A stretch of DNA of 64,000 nt from Jatrophihabitans_A sp035248685 (GTDB taxonomy: Bacteria; Actinomycetota; Actinomycetes; Mycobacteriales; Jatrophihabitantaceae): positions 229,710 through 293,709 of the forward strand of contig DATFHF010000027.1 in NCBI GenBank assembly GCA_035248685.1, written 5' to 3'. The notes beneath the pieces were generated by a model. That model was not told where the DNA came from. It worked only from the letters and a program-made list of their open reading frames with translations, and ran no database searches. Each line of letters starts with the position of its first letter. Positions within the stretch are counted from its first letter, which is position 1. Below are positions 9,074-17,974 of the stretch, in pieces. The position numbers were made by a program, and so were the translations under genes.

Positions 9074-9334
9074 TTACGCGCCGCCGTCCGCGCCGTGATC
9101 GGCACCGCCGTCCGCGCCGCCATCGGAGTCACCGCCCGCTCCGCCGTCCGCGCCACCATCGGAGTCACCGCCCGCTCCGCCGTCCGCGCCACCGTCGGCA
9201 CCGCCGTCGTGCATGCCTGGCGTGCCGGCCGCACCACCGTCAGCCGCGCCCTGCGCGCCGCCGTCAGCGCCACCGTCCTGTACGCCGGGGGTTCCTTCGG
9301 CTCCGCCGTCGGAAAGTCCTTCACTCTCGGTCAT
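9074..9334 (-). CDS. Small Gly/Asp/Ala-rich low-complexity protein
   Basis: An 86-residue protein made almost entirely of G, A and D in GGADGGA-type repeats, with a few Ser, Thr and one His-Gly-Ala near the end. It starts at ATG 9334 behind TAGGAG and is followed by a strong hairpin, so it looks expressed. Proteins of this composition are predicted to be disordered and very acidic. The function is unknown. An exact 36-base duplication lies within it (9121-9192). Confidence 0.7.
   Translation of the reverse strand: MTESEGLSDGGAEGTPGVQDGGADGGAQGAADGGAAGTPGMHDGGADGGADGGAGGDSDGGADGGAGGDSDGGADGGADHGADGGA
9121..9192. repeat. Exact 36-bp tandem duplication
   Basis: Bases 9121-9156 are repeated exactly at 9157-9192. 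Read on the minus strand, the unit encodes twelve residues (GADGGAGGDSDG) of the small protein. Shorter related units flank it, suggesting growth by slippage. Confidence 0.9.
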
Positions 9335-9419
9335 GCAAGCGCTCCTATCGAAAGGTAGGCAGTGCCCGACGGGCCGGCTGCCGTCGATCCGGCCGCTGTT
9401 TGGCCGCTCCCTACGCTAG

Positions 9420-11591
9420 TCATGGGCCAGCCTCGAGGACAGAGCCCTCGGCTGTCCGGTCCCGGGCCCATTCAGCCAGCACGGCGAGCACCGAATTGAG
9501 ACTGTCCACCAACCGGTCGCCGGCTTCGACCAGGGCTGCCGTCAGCGCGGCCGGCAACTCGGTTGCGCGCAGTGCCGGCTCGAGCCGGCCGTGCAGATCC
9601 CGCAGCCGCAGATCCCGACTGGGTCGCCAGCCGTACTGCACCGCTTGCTGGGCCAGCATCAGCCCCCGCTCGGCCGCGTCGATGAAGAACCGGAACTCGG
9701 GCACCTTCTGGTAGACCTCCCGGGCCTGCCGGGTGGCATCAATTGCGGTCAGCGCGTGCACCAGCCGATGGCTATGTGCCAGCACCGCGCTGCCGAGATC
9801 GACGATGCCGAGCGAGTCGACCGGCTCCCCCCGGGCCCGTTCGATCGAGGCCTCGGCGGCTGACCGGGCCAGCCGGGCCGCGCCACGGGCGGCGGTACGC
9901 TGGCTCGCGGTGGTCTCCGGTTCGACTATGGCCTTCAGGTAATCCCGGTAGGCGCCGAGCAGTTCGGCCAGCCGGTCCGGCACCTGCCGGCGTTCCCAGC
10001 TGGGCCAGAGCAGCGCCGCGATCAGCGCGACCGCGCCGCCGACCGCGGTGTCCACCGAGCGGTCCAGCACCGTGGTATGCGCCGGGAAGCCGGCCAACGA
10101 CAGCAATACCACCACCACGCCGGCCAGGAAGATCGAGGACAGCCACATGTTCGCCGGGCCGGCCATCCGCATACCGAAGAAGCTGATTCCGAGCAGCACG
10201 ATCAATCCCACCGTCGAGTCGGCCAGCAGGAAGTGCACCAGCACGCTGGCCAGCAGCAGCCCGACCAGGGTGCCCAGCACCCGCATCAGCGAGCGTTGGA
10301 AGGTCGAACCGAAATCCGGCCGCAGCACTACCAGAATGGTCAGCGGCACCCAGTAACCACGTGAGATGCCGGCCTGCCGAGTAACCACGTCGGTGAGCGG
10401 CACCAGGATCGCCAGCCGGCTGGAATGGCGCAGCACCGGCGAGCGCAGATCCAGGTTCGCGCGCAGCACCGCGACCGGATCCCGCAGCCGGATGCTGCCG
10501 GCGACCCGTCCCTGGTCCTCGTCGGTGCGGCCCTCACCGGCGCCGGTGCGGGCGGTCTCGGCCATCGCCCGCAGCTGGCCGGCCAGGCTGCGGGCGCGGT
10601 TAGCGGCGGCCTGCTCGGTCAGCGAATCGCCCAGCTCGGCGGGCGAGCTGCCCACCGGTGCCAGCAGCGCGGCCAGCGCCGGCTCGTTGAACTGCCGGCC
10701 GGTGCGCAACACCTCGGCCAGCGCGGCCAATACCGCACCGGCGTGGGCAAGTTCGGTGCGCACCGTTGCCTGAGCGCCGGACAAGCCGTCCCGGCCGAGC
10801 CGGTCGGCATAGCCGGACAGCACCAGGATGTCGCGCCGAGCCCGGACCGCCTCGTCCAGCAACACCCGGTACGCCTCGACGCTGGGGCCGTAGTCGTGGC
10901 CGATACCGCGCAATACCGCCTCGGTGTCGGCGATCGCGTTGCCCAGCGGCGGGCCGGTACTGGTGTCGATCGGGTCCGCCGCCAGCGTCGACAGTTGCTG
11001 GTACAGCGCTGCTAGCGCGTGGCGTTCCGGCCGGTGCCGCCCAAGCGGCCAGCCCGCGATCGCCAGCGCCGTCTGCACCGCCGCGCCGGCCAGTACCAGC
11101 AGACCGGCCCGCGCCGCCGCCTGCGGCGGCTGCGGCAGGTGGCCCAAAATTAGCGCGCAGGCGGTGGCGGCCACCCCGACCTGCGCCGCGCTCGGACCGA
11201 CCGACAACAGCAGCCCGGCCGCGAAGGCGAGGACGGCCAGCAGCACCGCCGAGGCGGCCAGGCTGTGGCCCAGCGCCGCCGCCAACCCGGCGGTCACCGC
11301 CGCCACCAGGCCGGTCAACAGCATCCGGAACAGCCGCAGCCGGTACGGCCCCGGTCGATCGGCGAAGGCGGCCTGGAGTGCGCCGATCGCGGCCAGCACC
11401 CCTACCGTCGGGCGGCCCAGAGCGGCCGCGACGATCAGCGGGACGAGCAACCCGACGGCGTTTCGCGCCGACACCACCGGGTCGGACTGGCTCAGGTCGA
11501 GGCGGGCGGCGTCGGCGTACAACCGGCGCAGCGAACGGGCGATCATCCTGGCCGGCGACTGCGAACTGCCCACCCAGCAAACCGTAGTCAC
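9420..11591 (-). CDS. FUSC family membrane transporter
   Basis: A 723-residue protein with two membrane blocks. The first is at about residues 40-180 (several hydrophobic helices). The second is at about 390-530 and carries the FUSC signature, including R-G-Y-W-V-P-L-T-I-L-V-V-L-R-P-D-F-G-S-T. Each is followed by a long soluble helical domain. The architecture is like YccS/AaeB, which export aromatic acids or related compounds; substrate unknown. GTG 11591 gives the full length; ATG 11546 is an alternative start. Confidence 0.88.
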   Translation of the reverse strand: MTTVCWVGSSQSPARMIARSLRRLYADAARLDLSQSDPVVSARNAVGLLVPLIVAAALGRPTVGVLAAIGALQAAFADRPGPYRLRLFRMLLTGLVAAVTAGLAAALGHSLAASAVLLAVLAFAAGLLLSVGPSAAQVGVAATACALILGHLPQPPQAAARAGLLVLAGAAVQTALAIAGWPLGRHRPERHALAALYQQLSTLAADPIDTSTGPPLGNAIADTEAVLRGIGHDYGPSVEAYRVLLDEAVRARRDILVLSGYADRLGRDGLSGAQATVRTELAHAGAVLAALAEVLRTGRQFNEPALAALLAPVGSSPAELGDSLTEQAAANRARSLAGQLRAMAETARTGAGEGRTDEDQGRVAGSIRLRDPVAVLRANLDLRSPVLRHSSRLAILVPLTDVVTRQAGISRGYWVPLTILVVLRPDFGSTFQRSLMRVLGTLVGLLLASVLVHFLLADSTVGLIVLLGISFFGMRMAGPANMWLSSIFLAGVVVVLLSLAGFPAHTTVLDRSVDTAVGGAVALIAALLWPSWERRQVPDRLAELLGAYRDYLKAIVEPETTASQRTAARGAARLARSAAEASIERARGEPVDSLGIVDLGSAVLAHSHRLVHALTAIDATRQAREVYQKVPEFRFFIDAAERGLMLAQQAVQYGWRPSRDLRLRDLHGRLEPALRATELPAALTAALVEAGDRLVDSLNSVLAVLAEWARDRTAEGSVLEAGP

Positions 11592-11611
11592 CGACCGGCC
11601 GCTGCGATCAT

Positions 11612-11697
11612 CTGCTCTTCGCGCGATCGCTCATCGCCCGCTCGCTCCGGTCCTCGCTCGCTGGCGCTCGCTGCGATCCTCACTCGACCAGCCGGCC
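11612..11697. repeat. Intergenic repeat, copy A
   Basis: This begins CTGCTCTTCGCGCGATCGCT and ends GCTGCGATCCTCACTC. It shares both ends with sequences at 19351-19425 and, inverted, at 17144-17187. It lies between the divergent FUSC and PfpI genes. It codes for nothing evident. Confidence 0.6.
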
Positions 11698-11799
11698 TGC
11701 CTACAGTGAAGGGTGGCTGAACAGCACAGCCGGCACTTCTGAGCGGCCGGCCTGCCGACCGGTGCGCCGGCCGCCGCTGTCAACTGAGGAGCCCTACCC

Positions 11800-12363
11800 A
11801 TGGCAGGACAACTTTCCGGCAAGAAAATCGCTTTCCTGGTAGCAAATTCCGGCGTCGAGCAGGTCGAGCTGACCAGCCCGTGGCAGTCGGTCGAGGCCGC
11901 CGGCGGCCAGCCGGTGCTGCTGGCCCCGAGCAAGGACAGCGTGCAGGCGGTCAACCATGACACCAACCCGGGCGACACCTTCCAGCCGGACGCTGTGGTG
12001 GCCGACGCATCGGTACCGGACTACGACGGGCTGGTGCTGCCAGGTGGCGTGGCCAACCCCGACAAGCTCCGGCTCGACCAGGCCGCGGTGGCCTTCATCG
12101 ATGCGATGGCGGCCGCCGGCAAGCCGATAGCCGCGATCTGCCACGGTCCGTGGACCCTGGTCGAGGCCGACCGGGTCCGCGGCAAGACCCTGACCAGCTG
12201 GCCGAGCCTGCAGACCGATATCCGCAACGCCGGCGGCCGGTGGCGGGACGTCGAAGTTTTCACTTGCAACGAAGCGGGCTTCCCGCTGGTGACCAGCCGC
12301 AAGCCGGACGATCTGGACGCGTTCAACGCCGCTGTCGTACAGGCCTTCGCGGTAACGGGCTGA
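11800..12363 (+). CDS. DJ-1/PfpI family protein (type 1 glutamine amidotransferase-like)
   Basis: A 187-residue protein. It has the nucleophile elbow A-I-C-H-G-P with the catalytic Cys at about residue 108, and an early Glu (G-V-E-Q-V-E-L) in the position of the family's active-site acid. PfpI/YhbO-like proteins act as proteases, deglycases or glyoxalases; which of these applies here is not clear. It is preceded by a GAGGAG ribosome site. A strong bidirectional hairpin follows the stop. Confidence 0.9.
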   Translation: MAGQLSGKKIAFLVANSGVEQVELTSPWQSVEAAGGQPVLLAPSKDSVQAVNHDTNPGDTFQPDAVVADASVPDYDGLVLPGGVANPDKLRLDQAAVAFIDAMAAAGKPIAAICHGPWTLVEADRVRGKTLTSWPSLQTDIRNAGGRWRDVEVFTCNEAGFPLVTSRKPDDLDAFNAAVVQAFAVTG

Positions 12364-12371
12364 GCCCAGCT

Positions 12372-12424
12372 CCCGATTGTGCAACTTCTTCCGGCTCTGA
12401 GCCGGAAGAAATTGCACGATCGGG
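12372..12424. terminator. Bidirectional 25-bp hairpin between convergent genes
   Basis: Two 25-base arms (12372-12396 and 12400-12424) pair at 23 Watson-Crick positions, and the other two can form G-U pairs, around a 3-base loop. It sits between the PfpI stop (12363) and the VOC stop (12434), so it probably terminates both. The length is unusual for a simple terminator. Confidence 0.8.
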
Positions 12425-12433
12425 TAGGGACGA

Positions 12434-13222
12434 TCAGCTGCCGGCGGCCTCGGTCACCGGACCGTGCAACTTGAAGTTGGCGCCGGTGGCGTCGGTCATA
12501 TCGGCGATCCGGCCGAATGGGGTGTCCTCGGCCGGCCGGATCACCGAACCGCCGAGTTCCACCGCCTTGGCACAGGCGGCGTCGACGTCCTCTACGCTGA
12601 AGTACACCGCCCAGTGCGAAGGCACCTCGGCCGGCAGGTAGCCGCTGGCGTCCATCATGCCGAGCACGTCTTGCCCGTCCACCTGGCCGGTGACGTACCG
12701 AAACTCGTCGGTGTCGCCCATCACCTGGTAGTTCCAGCCGAACACGGCGCCGTAGAAGTCCTTGGACGCCGGGAAATCCTTGCTGTGCAGTTCGTCCCAA
12801 GTCACTGAGTTGGCCTCGTTGTACTTCTGGAAACCGATGTGACCGATCGGCTGCCACACGCCGAAGACCGCTCCCGCGGGATCGGCGATCATGGCCATCA
12901 CTCCTTGTTCGGGCACCTCCATCACCGGCATCAGCACCTTGCCGCCAGCACCAGCAGCCGCTTCGGCGGTCGCGTGGGCATCCTGGGTGCAGATGTAGGT
13001 GTTCCAGCCGTCCGGTGCGCCGGTCCCAGGGTTGGCCATCATCCCGGCCACGTTGTGGCCGTCGGACTGGCAGGTCACATAGTTGCCGTACTCATCCGAA
13101 GCTTCATCGAACGTCCAGCCCAGCAACGCCGAGTAGAACTCCTTCGCCTTGGCTGGGTCCGAGCTCATCAGGTCCACCCAACACGGGGTTCCTGGGGCAA
13201 AGGGGGTGTTTCTGGTTGCCAT
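12434..13222 (-). CDS. VOC family (glyoxalase-like) protein, two domains
   Basis: A 262-residue protein made of two tandem VOC halves (about 5-120 and 135-255). Each starts with a W-x-(D/E)-L segment, followed by S-x-D-x-x-(K)-x-F-Y-x-x-(L/V)-(L/F)-G-W, and ends near a D-P-x-G-A or D-A-T-G-A turn. Such proteins bind a metal in glyoxalases, dioxygenases and resistance proteins; the function here is open. ATG 13222 has GGAGG at a good distance, so the upstream in-frame codons are discarded. Confidence 0.88.
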   Translation of the reverse strand: MATRNTPFAPGTPCWVDLMSSDPAKAKEFYSALLGWTFDEASDEYGNYVTCQSDGHNVAGMMANPGTGAPDGWNTYICTQDAHATAEAAAGAGGKVLMPVMEVPEQGVMAMIADPAGAVFGVWQPIGHIGFQKYNEANSVTWDELHSKDFPASKDFYGAVFGWNYQVMGDTDEFRYVTGQVDGQDVLGMMDASGYLPAEVPSHWAVYFSVEDVDAACAKAVELGGSVIRPAEDTPFGRIADMTDATGANFKLHGPVTEAAGS

Positions 13223-13330
13223 CGCTGCCTCCACAGGTTGGTCAGGTCTCATCGCGATCGACAAAGACCCTACCGCCGGACGAGCCCACTGCGCTCTGCA
13301 AGTTCGCTGTGCGATCAGTGCAATTCGCGG

Positions 13331-14335
13331 TCAGGACGGCGCTATCCGCTCGACGATCCGGCGGGCCGCTTCGGTCAGGCAGAACTGGGTGTCCTGGTGG
13401 GCGCGCTCCGATCCGAAAGTCGCGGTCAGGCCCAGCACCTGGACGGTCTCCGGGATCGACAGCTCCGGCTGCACAGCACCGGCGATCACCCACACCGGCC
13501 GACTCGACTGTTTGATCAGGCCGCCGACAACCTTGCCGGCCCACGAACTGTCGTCCAGCCGGCCCTCGGCGGTGATCACCAGTTCGGCGCTTGCCAGCCG
13601 GTCGGCCAGACCCACCCGTTCAGCGACGATCGAGAACCCCGACTGCAACCGGGCACCGGCCGCATAGAGGCCGCCGGCCAGCCCACCGGCCGCTCCGGTA
13701 CCGGGCACGCCGGTGACATCCCGATCGAACCGGTCGGCAAGCTGCTCGGCCTGCCGCGCAAGTCGCCGGCTCAGCTGTTCGACAGCCTGCTGGTCGGCAC
13801 CCTTCTGCGGGCCGAACACCCTTGCCGCATCGAGGTAACCGGTCTCCACATCACAGCCCAGCAGCACCTCCAGCGAGGGCCGGAACGGCACCAGGTCGGC
13901 CAGCGCGGTTAGTGCCCCGGTGCCACCGTCGCTGAACGCCGAACCGCCGAGGCCGACCAGGATGCGCTGAGCGCCGGCTCGGATCGCCTCCCCGATCAGC
14001 TCACCGGCGCCGGCGCTGGTGGCCGCCACCGCTTCGGCCGGCCCGGGGCCATCCAACAGCACCTGGGTGGACAGCATTGCCGTTTCGATCACGGCAAGTT
14101 CGTCGGCCAACCGCCAGCCGACGGTCAGCGGCCGGCCCAACGCGTCCGACACGTCGGCGGTGCGGTTCGGGCCGCCCAGGCTGTCCAGAAAACCCTCGCC
14201 ACCGTCGGCCAGCGGGCAGCTGTCCGGAGTAGCGCCGGCTGCCCGTACCCCGGCACCGATCGCCGCCGCGGCCTCCGCTGCGGTGGCGGTACCGCGCAAC
14301 TTATCCGGTGCGACCAAGACCCGCATCGGTGCCAT
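13331..14335 (-). CDS. Glycerate kinase
   Basis: A 334-residue glycerate kinase (GarK/GlxK family) that phosphorylates D-glycerate to 2- or 3-phosphoglycerate. Motifs are the N-terminal V-L-V-A-P-D-K-L-R-G-T-A-T-A, P-L-A-D-G-G-E-G, the Gly-rich V-G-L-G-G-S-A-F-S-D-G-G-T-G, and the late V-I-T-A-E-G-R-L-D segment. ATG 14335 is used (ATG 14326 also possible). It is divergent from the alpha/beta hydrolase, with 48 bases between starts. Confidence 0.93.
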   Translation of the reverse strand: MAPMRVLVAPDKLRGTATAAEAAAAIGAGVRAAGATPDSCPLADGGEGFLDSLGGPNRTADVSDALGRPLTVGWRLADELAVIETAMLSTQVLLDGPGPAEAVAATSAGAGELIGEAIRAGAQRILVGLGGSAFSDGGTGALTALADLVPFRPSLEVLLGCDVETGYLDAARVFGPQKGADQQAVEQLSRRLARQAEQLADRFDRDVTGVPGTGAAGGLAGGLYAAGARLQSGFSIVAERVGLADRLASAELVITAEGRLDDSSWAGKVVGGLIKQSSRPVWVIAGAVQPELSIPETVQVLGLTATFGSERAHQDTQFCLTEAARRIVERIAPS

Positions 14336-14383
14336 CTCAGCGACGCTAGCGCGTGCGACAGCTGCTGTCGCTAAGGTTGGCCG

Positions 14384-15298
14384 ATGGACGCGACCCGCAG
14401 CGTGACCACCGGCCAAATGCCGTTCGCCGACGGCCACACCTGGTATCGGATTACCGGCGAGCTGGCTGCCGACACCGGCCGAGCGCCGCTGGTAGTCGTG
14501 CACGGTGGCCCGGGCGCCGCACACAACTACTGCCTGGCCATGCAGGAGTTGGCCGACGACGGGCGGGCGGTCATCCACTACGACCAGTTCGGCTGCGGCA
14601 ACTCCAGCCACCGGCCGGACTGGGATCCGTCTCGGTGGACGGTGCAACTGTTCGTCGACGAGCTCGCGGCACTGGTCGACCGGCTCGGCATCCGGAACAG
14701 CTACCACCTGCTCGGCCAGTCCTGGGGCGGCATGCTCGGGCCGGAGTACGTGTTGCAACACCCCCAAGGAATAAGGTCGTTGACCATTTGTGACAGCCCG
14801 GCATCGATGGCGCTGTGGATCGAGGCGGCGAATACCCTGCGCGCCCAGCTGCCGGCCGACGTGCAGCAGACGCTCGCCGAGCACGAGCTAGCCGGCACCA
14901 CCGACTCCGCGGCGTACCGCGCCGCCACCGCGGTGTTCTACAACCGGCATGTCTGCCGGGTGGTGCCCAACCCACCGGACGTGGCCGCCACCTTCAACCA
15001 GTTGGACGACGATCCGACCGTGTACCAGGCGATGAACGGGCCGAACGAGTTCCACGTGATCGGCTCGCTCAAGAACTGGACCGTGGTGGACCGGCTGGCC
15101 GGCATCTCGGTGCCGACGCTGGTGGTGGCCGGCGAGTTCGACGAGGCCATGCCGCCGGTCTGGCAACCGTTCCTCGATCGGATACCGGGTGCCCGTTCGC
15201 AGGTGTTTCCGGACGCCAGCCACATGCCGCACGTCGAACAGCCCGAGCAGTTCCGCCAGGTGGTGGGCGACTTCCTGCGCGAGCACGACCCGCACTGA
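14384..15298 (+). CDS. Proline iminopeptidase-family alpha/beta hydrolase
   Basis: A 304-residue peptidase S33-type hydrolase. It has the H-G-G-P-G oxyanion motif, the nucleophile elbow G-Q-S-W-G-G, an acid in A-G-E-F-D-E, and the catalytic His in A-S-H-M-P-H. Proline iminopeptidases and related esterases share all of these. Its stop codon overlaps the cinA start (TGATG), so the two are translationally coupled. Confidence 0.92.
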   Translation: MDATRSVTTGQMPFADGHTWYRITGELAADTGRAPLVVVHGGPGAAHNYCLAMQELADDGRAVIHYDQFGCGNSSHRPDWDPSRWTVQLFVDELAALVDRLGIRNSYHLLGQSWGGMLGPEYVLQHPQGIRSLTICDSPASMALWIEAANTLRAQLPADVQQTLAEHELAGTTDSAAYRAATAVFYNRHVCRVVPNPPDVAATFNQLDDDPTVYQAMNGPNEFHVIGSLKNWTVVDRLAGISVPTLVVAGEFDEAMPPVWQPFLDRIPGARSQVFPDASHMPHVEQPEQFRQVVGDFLREHDPH

Positions 15299-16572
15299 TG
15301 GCCACTCGTGCGGGCATTGTGGTCACCGGCACCGAGGTGCTTACCGGCCGGGTGACCGACCGCAACGGTCCTTGGCTGGCCGAGCAATTGCGCCGGAATG
15401 GTGTCGACATCGCGCAGGTGGTGGTGGTCGGTGACCGGCCCGCGGATCTGCTCGATTCACTGGAATTCCTCGCCGGCACCGGGGTATCGCTGATCATCAC
15501 CACCGGCGGGCTGGGTCCGACCGCCGATGACCTGACCGCCGAGCTGGTGGCTCGATTCCAGGGCCGACCGGCGAAAGTCGACGCCGCCTTGCAGACCCGG
15601 ATCGCCGATATCGTCGCCGGGCTGACCGCGCGGCGCGGCTGGCGGCTGGATCCGGCGGCCACCGCGGCCGCCACCCGCAAGCAGGCCCTGGTCCCGGTCG
15701 GGGCCTCGGTGCTGGCACCGGTCGGAACCGCCCCCGGGCTGGTGGTTCCACCGGCCGACGGCCGATCCGGACCGCCGGTGGTGGTGCTACCCGGGCCGCC
15801 GGGCGAGCTGCGACCGATGTGGCCGGCCGCCCTGGCCGACCCACTGGTGCAGGCGGCCTTGGCCGGACGTCGGGAGCTACGGCAACGGACCATGCGGCTC
15901 TGGGGCACCCCGGAGTCGGAGCTGGCGGCCACCTTGCGCACGCATCAGGACCGGCTAGCCGGGCTGGAGATCAGCACCTGCCTACGCGGCGGCGAACTGG
16001 AGATCGTGACCAGGTACGGCCCGGAACACCAACCGGCCTACGACGCGCTCGCGACCGTCATCGAATCTACTTATCCGAAAACCCTGTTCTCACCCGACGG
16101 GATGACGGTGGACGAGCTGGTGGCCAGCGCGCTGATCGACAGCGGCCGCACGGTGGCGACCGCAGAGTCGTGCACCGCCGGCCTGCTGGCGGCCCGGCTC
16201 ACCGATCTGCCCGGGTCGTCGGCCTATGTGCGCGGTGGCCTGGTGGTGTATTCCAACGAGGCCAAGCACGAACTGGCCGGCGTCCCCACCGAGTTGATCG
16301 CCCGGGTCGGCGCGGTCAGTGCCGAGGTGGCCGAGGCGTTGGCAGCCGGCGCGCGGGACCGGCTGGCCGCCGATGTCGGAATCGGCATCACCGGCATCGC
16401 CGGGCCGGGTGGAGCCACCGACGGCAAGCCGGTCGGGTTGGTGCACCTGTGTGCCAGCACGCCGGATCGGGCCCTCGCTCGCCGGGTGCTGCTGCCCGGC
16501 TCGCGGGCCGACGTGCGCACCCGAGCCACCCTGATCGGCATGCATCTGCTGCGGGAATTGCTCACCGGCTAA
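15298..16572 (+). CDS. cinA: CinA family nicotinamide-nucleotide amidohydrolase
   Basis: A 424-residue two-domain CinA. The N-terminal MoaB-like domain (1-165) carries T-G-G-L-G-P-T-A-D-D-L-T. The C-terminal PncC domain (from about 265) has T-V-A-T-A-E-S-C-T-A-G-L, V-Y-S-N-E-A-K and I-T-G-I-A-G-P-G-G. PncC hydrolyses nicotinamide mononucleotide; full-length CinA can also have ADP-ribose pyrophosphatase activity. It is a complete family member. Confidence 0.93.
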   Translation: MATRAGIVVTGTEVLTGRVTDRNGPWLAEQLRRNGVDIAQVVVVGDRPADLLDSLEFLAGTGVSLIITTGGLGPTADDLTAELVARFQGRPAKVDAALQTRIADIVAGLTARRGWRLDPAATAAATRKQALVPVGASVLAPVGTAPGLVVPPADGRSGPPVVVLPGPPGELRPMWPAALADPLVQAALAGRRELRQRTMRLWGTPESELAATLRTHQDRLAGLEISTCLRGGELEIVTRYGPEHQPAYDALATVIESTYPKTLFSPDGMTVDELVASALIDSGRTVATAESCTAGLLAARLTDLPGSSAYVRGGLVVYSNEAKHELAGVPTELIARVGAVSAEVAEALAAGARDRLAADVGIGITGIAGPGGATDGKPVGLVHLCASTPDRALARRVLLPGSRADVRTRATLIGMHLLRELLTG

Positions 16573-16591
16573 TGCCGGTCGATGCGGTCGG

Positions 16592-17029
16592 TCAGTCGGA
16601 GACGGCGAGCTCGCTGGCGCGAACGGTGATCTGCACCATCAGCGCCGTCGACCAGAACTCAGCCGGGTCGCGGCCACCGGCCAGCTCTTCGACCGCGGTT
16701 CGGACATGCTGGTAGGCCTGCGGCAGGGTGACGGTCGGCCCACAGAGCATGCGCACACCCATCGCCATCTCATACAGCAGTTGCTCGCTGTTCTGGTGCT
16801 CGGCCACGAACGGCCCGCCGGCCAGGATTCCCTCGTCGACCCGGCTCAGCCGCCCGCAGTTGACCTCATCCGGGTTGTGACTGACCCGTTCGTATCGCGG
16901 TAGCTCCAGCAGCGTGCGGTCGCAGCAAGCAGCAAAGCTCAGCCCACCGACCGGCGCAGCATGCACCACCTCAACGGGCCGGCGGCGATCGGACAGCATC
17001 GATCGGGCGGCGAAATCGCCAGCCGTCAT
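16592..17029 (-). CDS. Hypothetical protein
   Basis: A 145-residue protein I do not recognise. It is predicted soluble and mostly helical in its second half. It has an adjacent Cys pair (AACCDRT) and a further Cys in VNCGRL and MLCGPT, which might bind metal or form disulfides. ATG 17029 has GGGGGAA upstream and is preferred over the longer frame. A palindrome sits in its promoter region (17060-17075), suggesting regulated expression. Confidence 0.6.
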   Translation of the reverse strand: MTAGDFAARSMLSDRRRPVEVVHAAPVGGLSFAACCDRTLLELPRYERVSHNPDEVNCGRLSRVDEGILAGGPFVAEHQNSEQLLYEMAMGVRMLCGPTVTLPQAYQHVRTAVEELAGGRDPAEFWSTALMVQITVRASELAVSD

Positions 17030-17039
17030 GTGTTCCCCC

Positions 17040-17080
17040 GTGTTCGGTTCCTGGTACTGCGGATATGTATATCCGAACAC
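17040..17080 (-). promoter_or_regulatory. Nested palindromes upstream of the 145-aa gene
   Basis: The inner palindrome CGGATATGTATATCCG (17060-17075) has perfect 7-base arms. Outer arms GTGTTCGG (17040-17047) and CCGAACAC (17073-17080) are also complementary and overlap the inner element. On the minus strand the AT-rich centre reads TATACAT, a possible -10, so a bound repressor could block the promoter. Confidence 0.45.
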
Positions 17081-17143
17081 GGCATTAAACCCAAGCAAGA
17101 ACGACCATAACTTTAAGCAGCATTCTCGACACGGAGCGTATTA

Positions 17144-17187
17144 ATGAGTGAGCATCGCAGCGAGCGATGAGCGCTCGCGTGAAGATG
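17144..17187. repeat. Intergenic repeat, copy B (inverted relative to A and C)
   Basis: Read on the minus strand it is CATCTTCACGCGAGCGCTCA followed by TCGCTCGCTGCGATGCTCACTCAT. It matches the two ends of copies A and C with the middle missing. It lies just downstream of the SDR gene. Confidence 0.6.
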
Positions 17188-17200
17188 GCTGGCCGCCGAC

Positions 17201-17968
17201 TCAGAGCGGAGTGACGTAGGCGGCGCTGATGCCACCGTCGACCAGAAAGGTCGAGGCGGTGATGAACGATGCGTCGTCGCTGGCCAGGAAGGTCACCGCC
17301 GCCGCGATCTCGCTGGCCTCGGCGAACCTGCCCATCGGAATGTGCACCAGCCGGCGGGCGGCCCGCTCCGGATCCTTGGCGAACAGCTCTTGCAACAGTG
17401 GGGTGTTCACCGGCCCGGGGCACAGTGCGTTGACCCGGATCCGGTCCCTGGCGAATTGCACGCCGAGTTCTCGGCTCATGGCCAACACGCCGCCCTTGCT
17501 GGCGGTGTAGGAAACCTGCGAGGTGGCCGAGCCCATGACCGCGACGAAGGATGCGGTGTTGATGATGGATCCGCCGCCGCCGGCCCGCATCTGCTCGATG
17601 GCGTACTTGCAGCACAGGTAGACCGAGCTCAGGTTGACCCGCTGCACGCGCTCCCACGCGGCCAGGTCGGTGGTCAGGATCGAGTCGTCGTCCGGAGGTG
17701 AGATCCCCGCGTTGTTGAAGGCGATGTGCAGGCCGCCGTGCTGCTCGACCGCCTGCTGGAACAGCGCCCGAACCTGTTTCTCGTCGGTCACGTCGACCTG
17801 CACGAAGCTGCCGTCGACGGCGGCCGCGGCCGCCGCACCGGCCGCGGCGTCGACGTCGGCGCAGACCACGCGGGCGCCCTCGGCGGCGAACCTGCGCGCG
17901 GTGGCCAGGCCGATGCCGCTGCCGGCGCCGGTGATCACCGCCACCTTGCCGTCCAGTCGTCCACTCAC
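17201..17968 (-). CDS. SDR family oxidoreductase
   Basis: A 255-residue classical short-chain dehydrogenase: the T-G-A-G-S-G-I-G cofactor motif, D at the end of strand 2 (CADVD) indicating NAD preference, N-N-A-G, catalytic Ser (TASF), Y-T-A-S-K and a C-P-G-P-V turn. It is the last gene of the gamma-glutamylation locus, 6 bases after the aldehyde dehydrogenase. By analogy with the M. tuberculosis order Rv2857c-Rv2860c, it probably oxidises an alcohol intermediate; this is inferred. Confidence 0.9.
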   Translation of the reverse strand: MSGRLDGKVAVITGAGSGIGLATARRFAAEGARVVCADVDAAAGAAAAAAVDGSFVQVDVTDEKQVRALFQQAVEQHGGLHIAFNNAGISPPDDDSILTTDLAAWERVQRVNLSSVYLCCKYAIEQMRAGGGGSIINTASFVAVMGSATSQVSYTASKGGVLAMSRELGVQFARDRIRVNALCPGPVNTPLLQELFAKDPERAARRLVHIPMGRFAEASEIAAAVTFLASDDASFITASTFLVDGGISAAYVTPL

Positions 17969-17974
17969 AGTCTG

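Noticed and set aside
8085..9098. A 337-codon plus-strand frame opposite the JmjC gene
   Set aside because: The JmjC frame carries the Fe-binding triad; the opposite frame has none.
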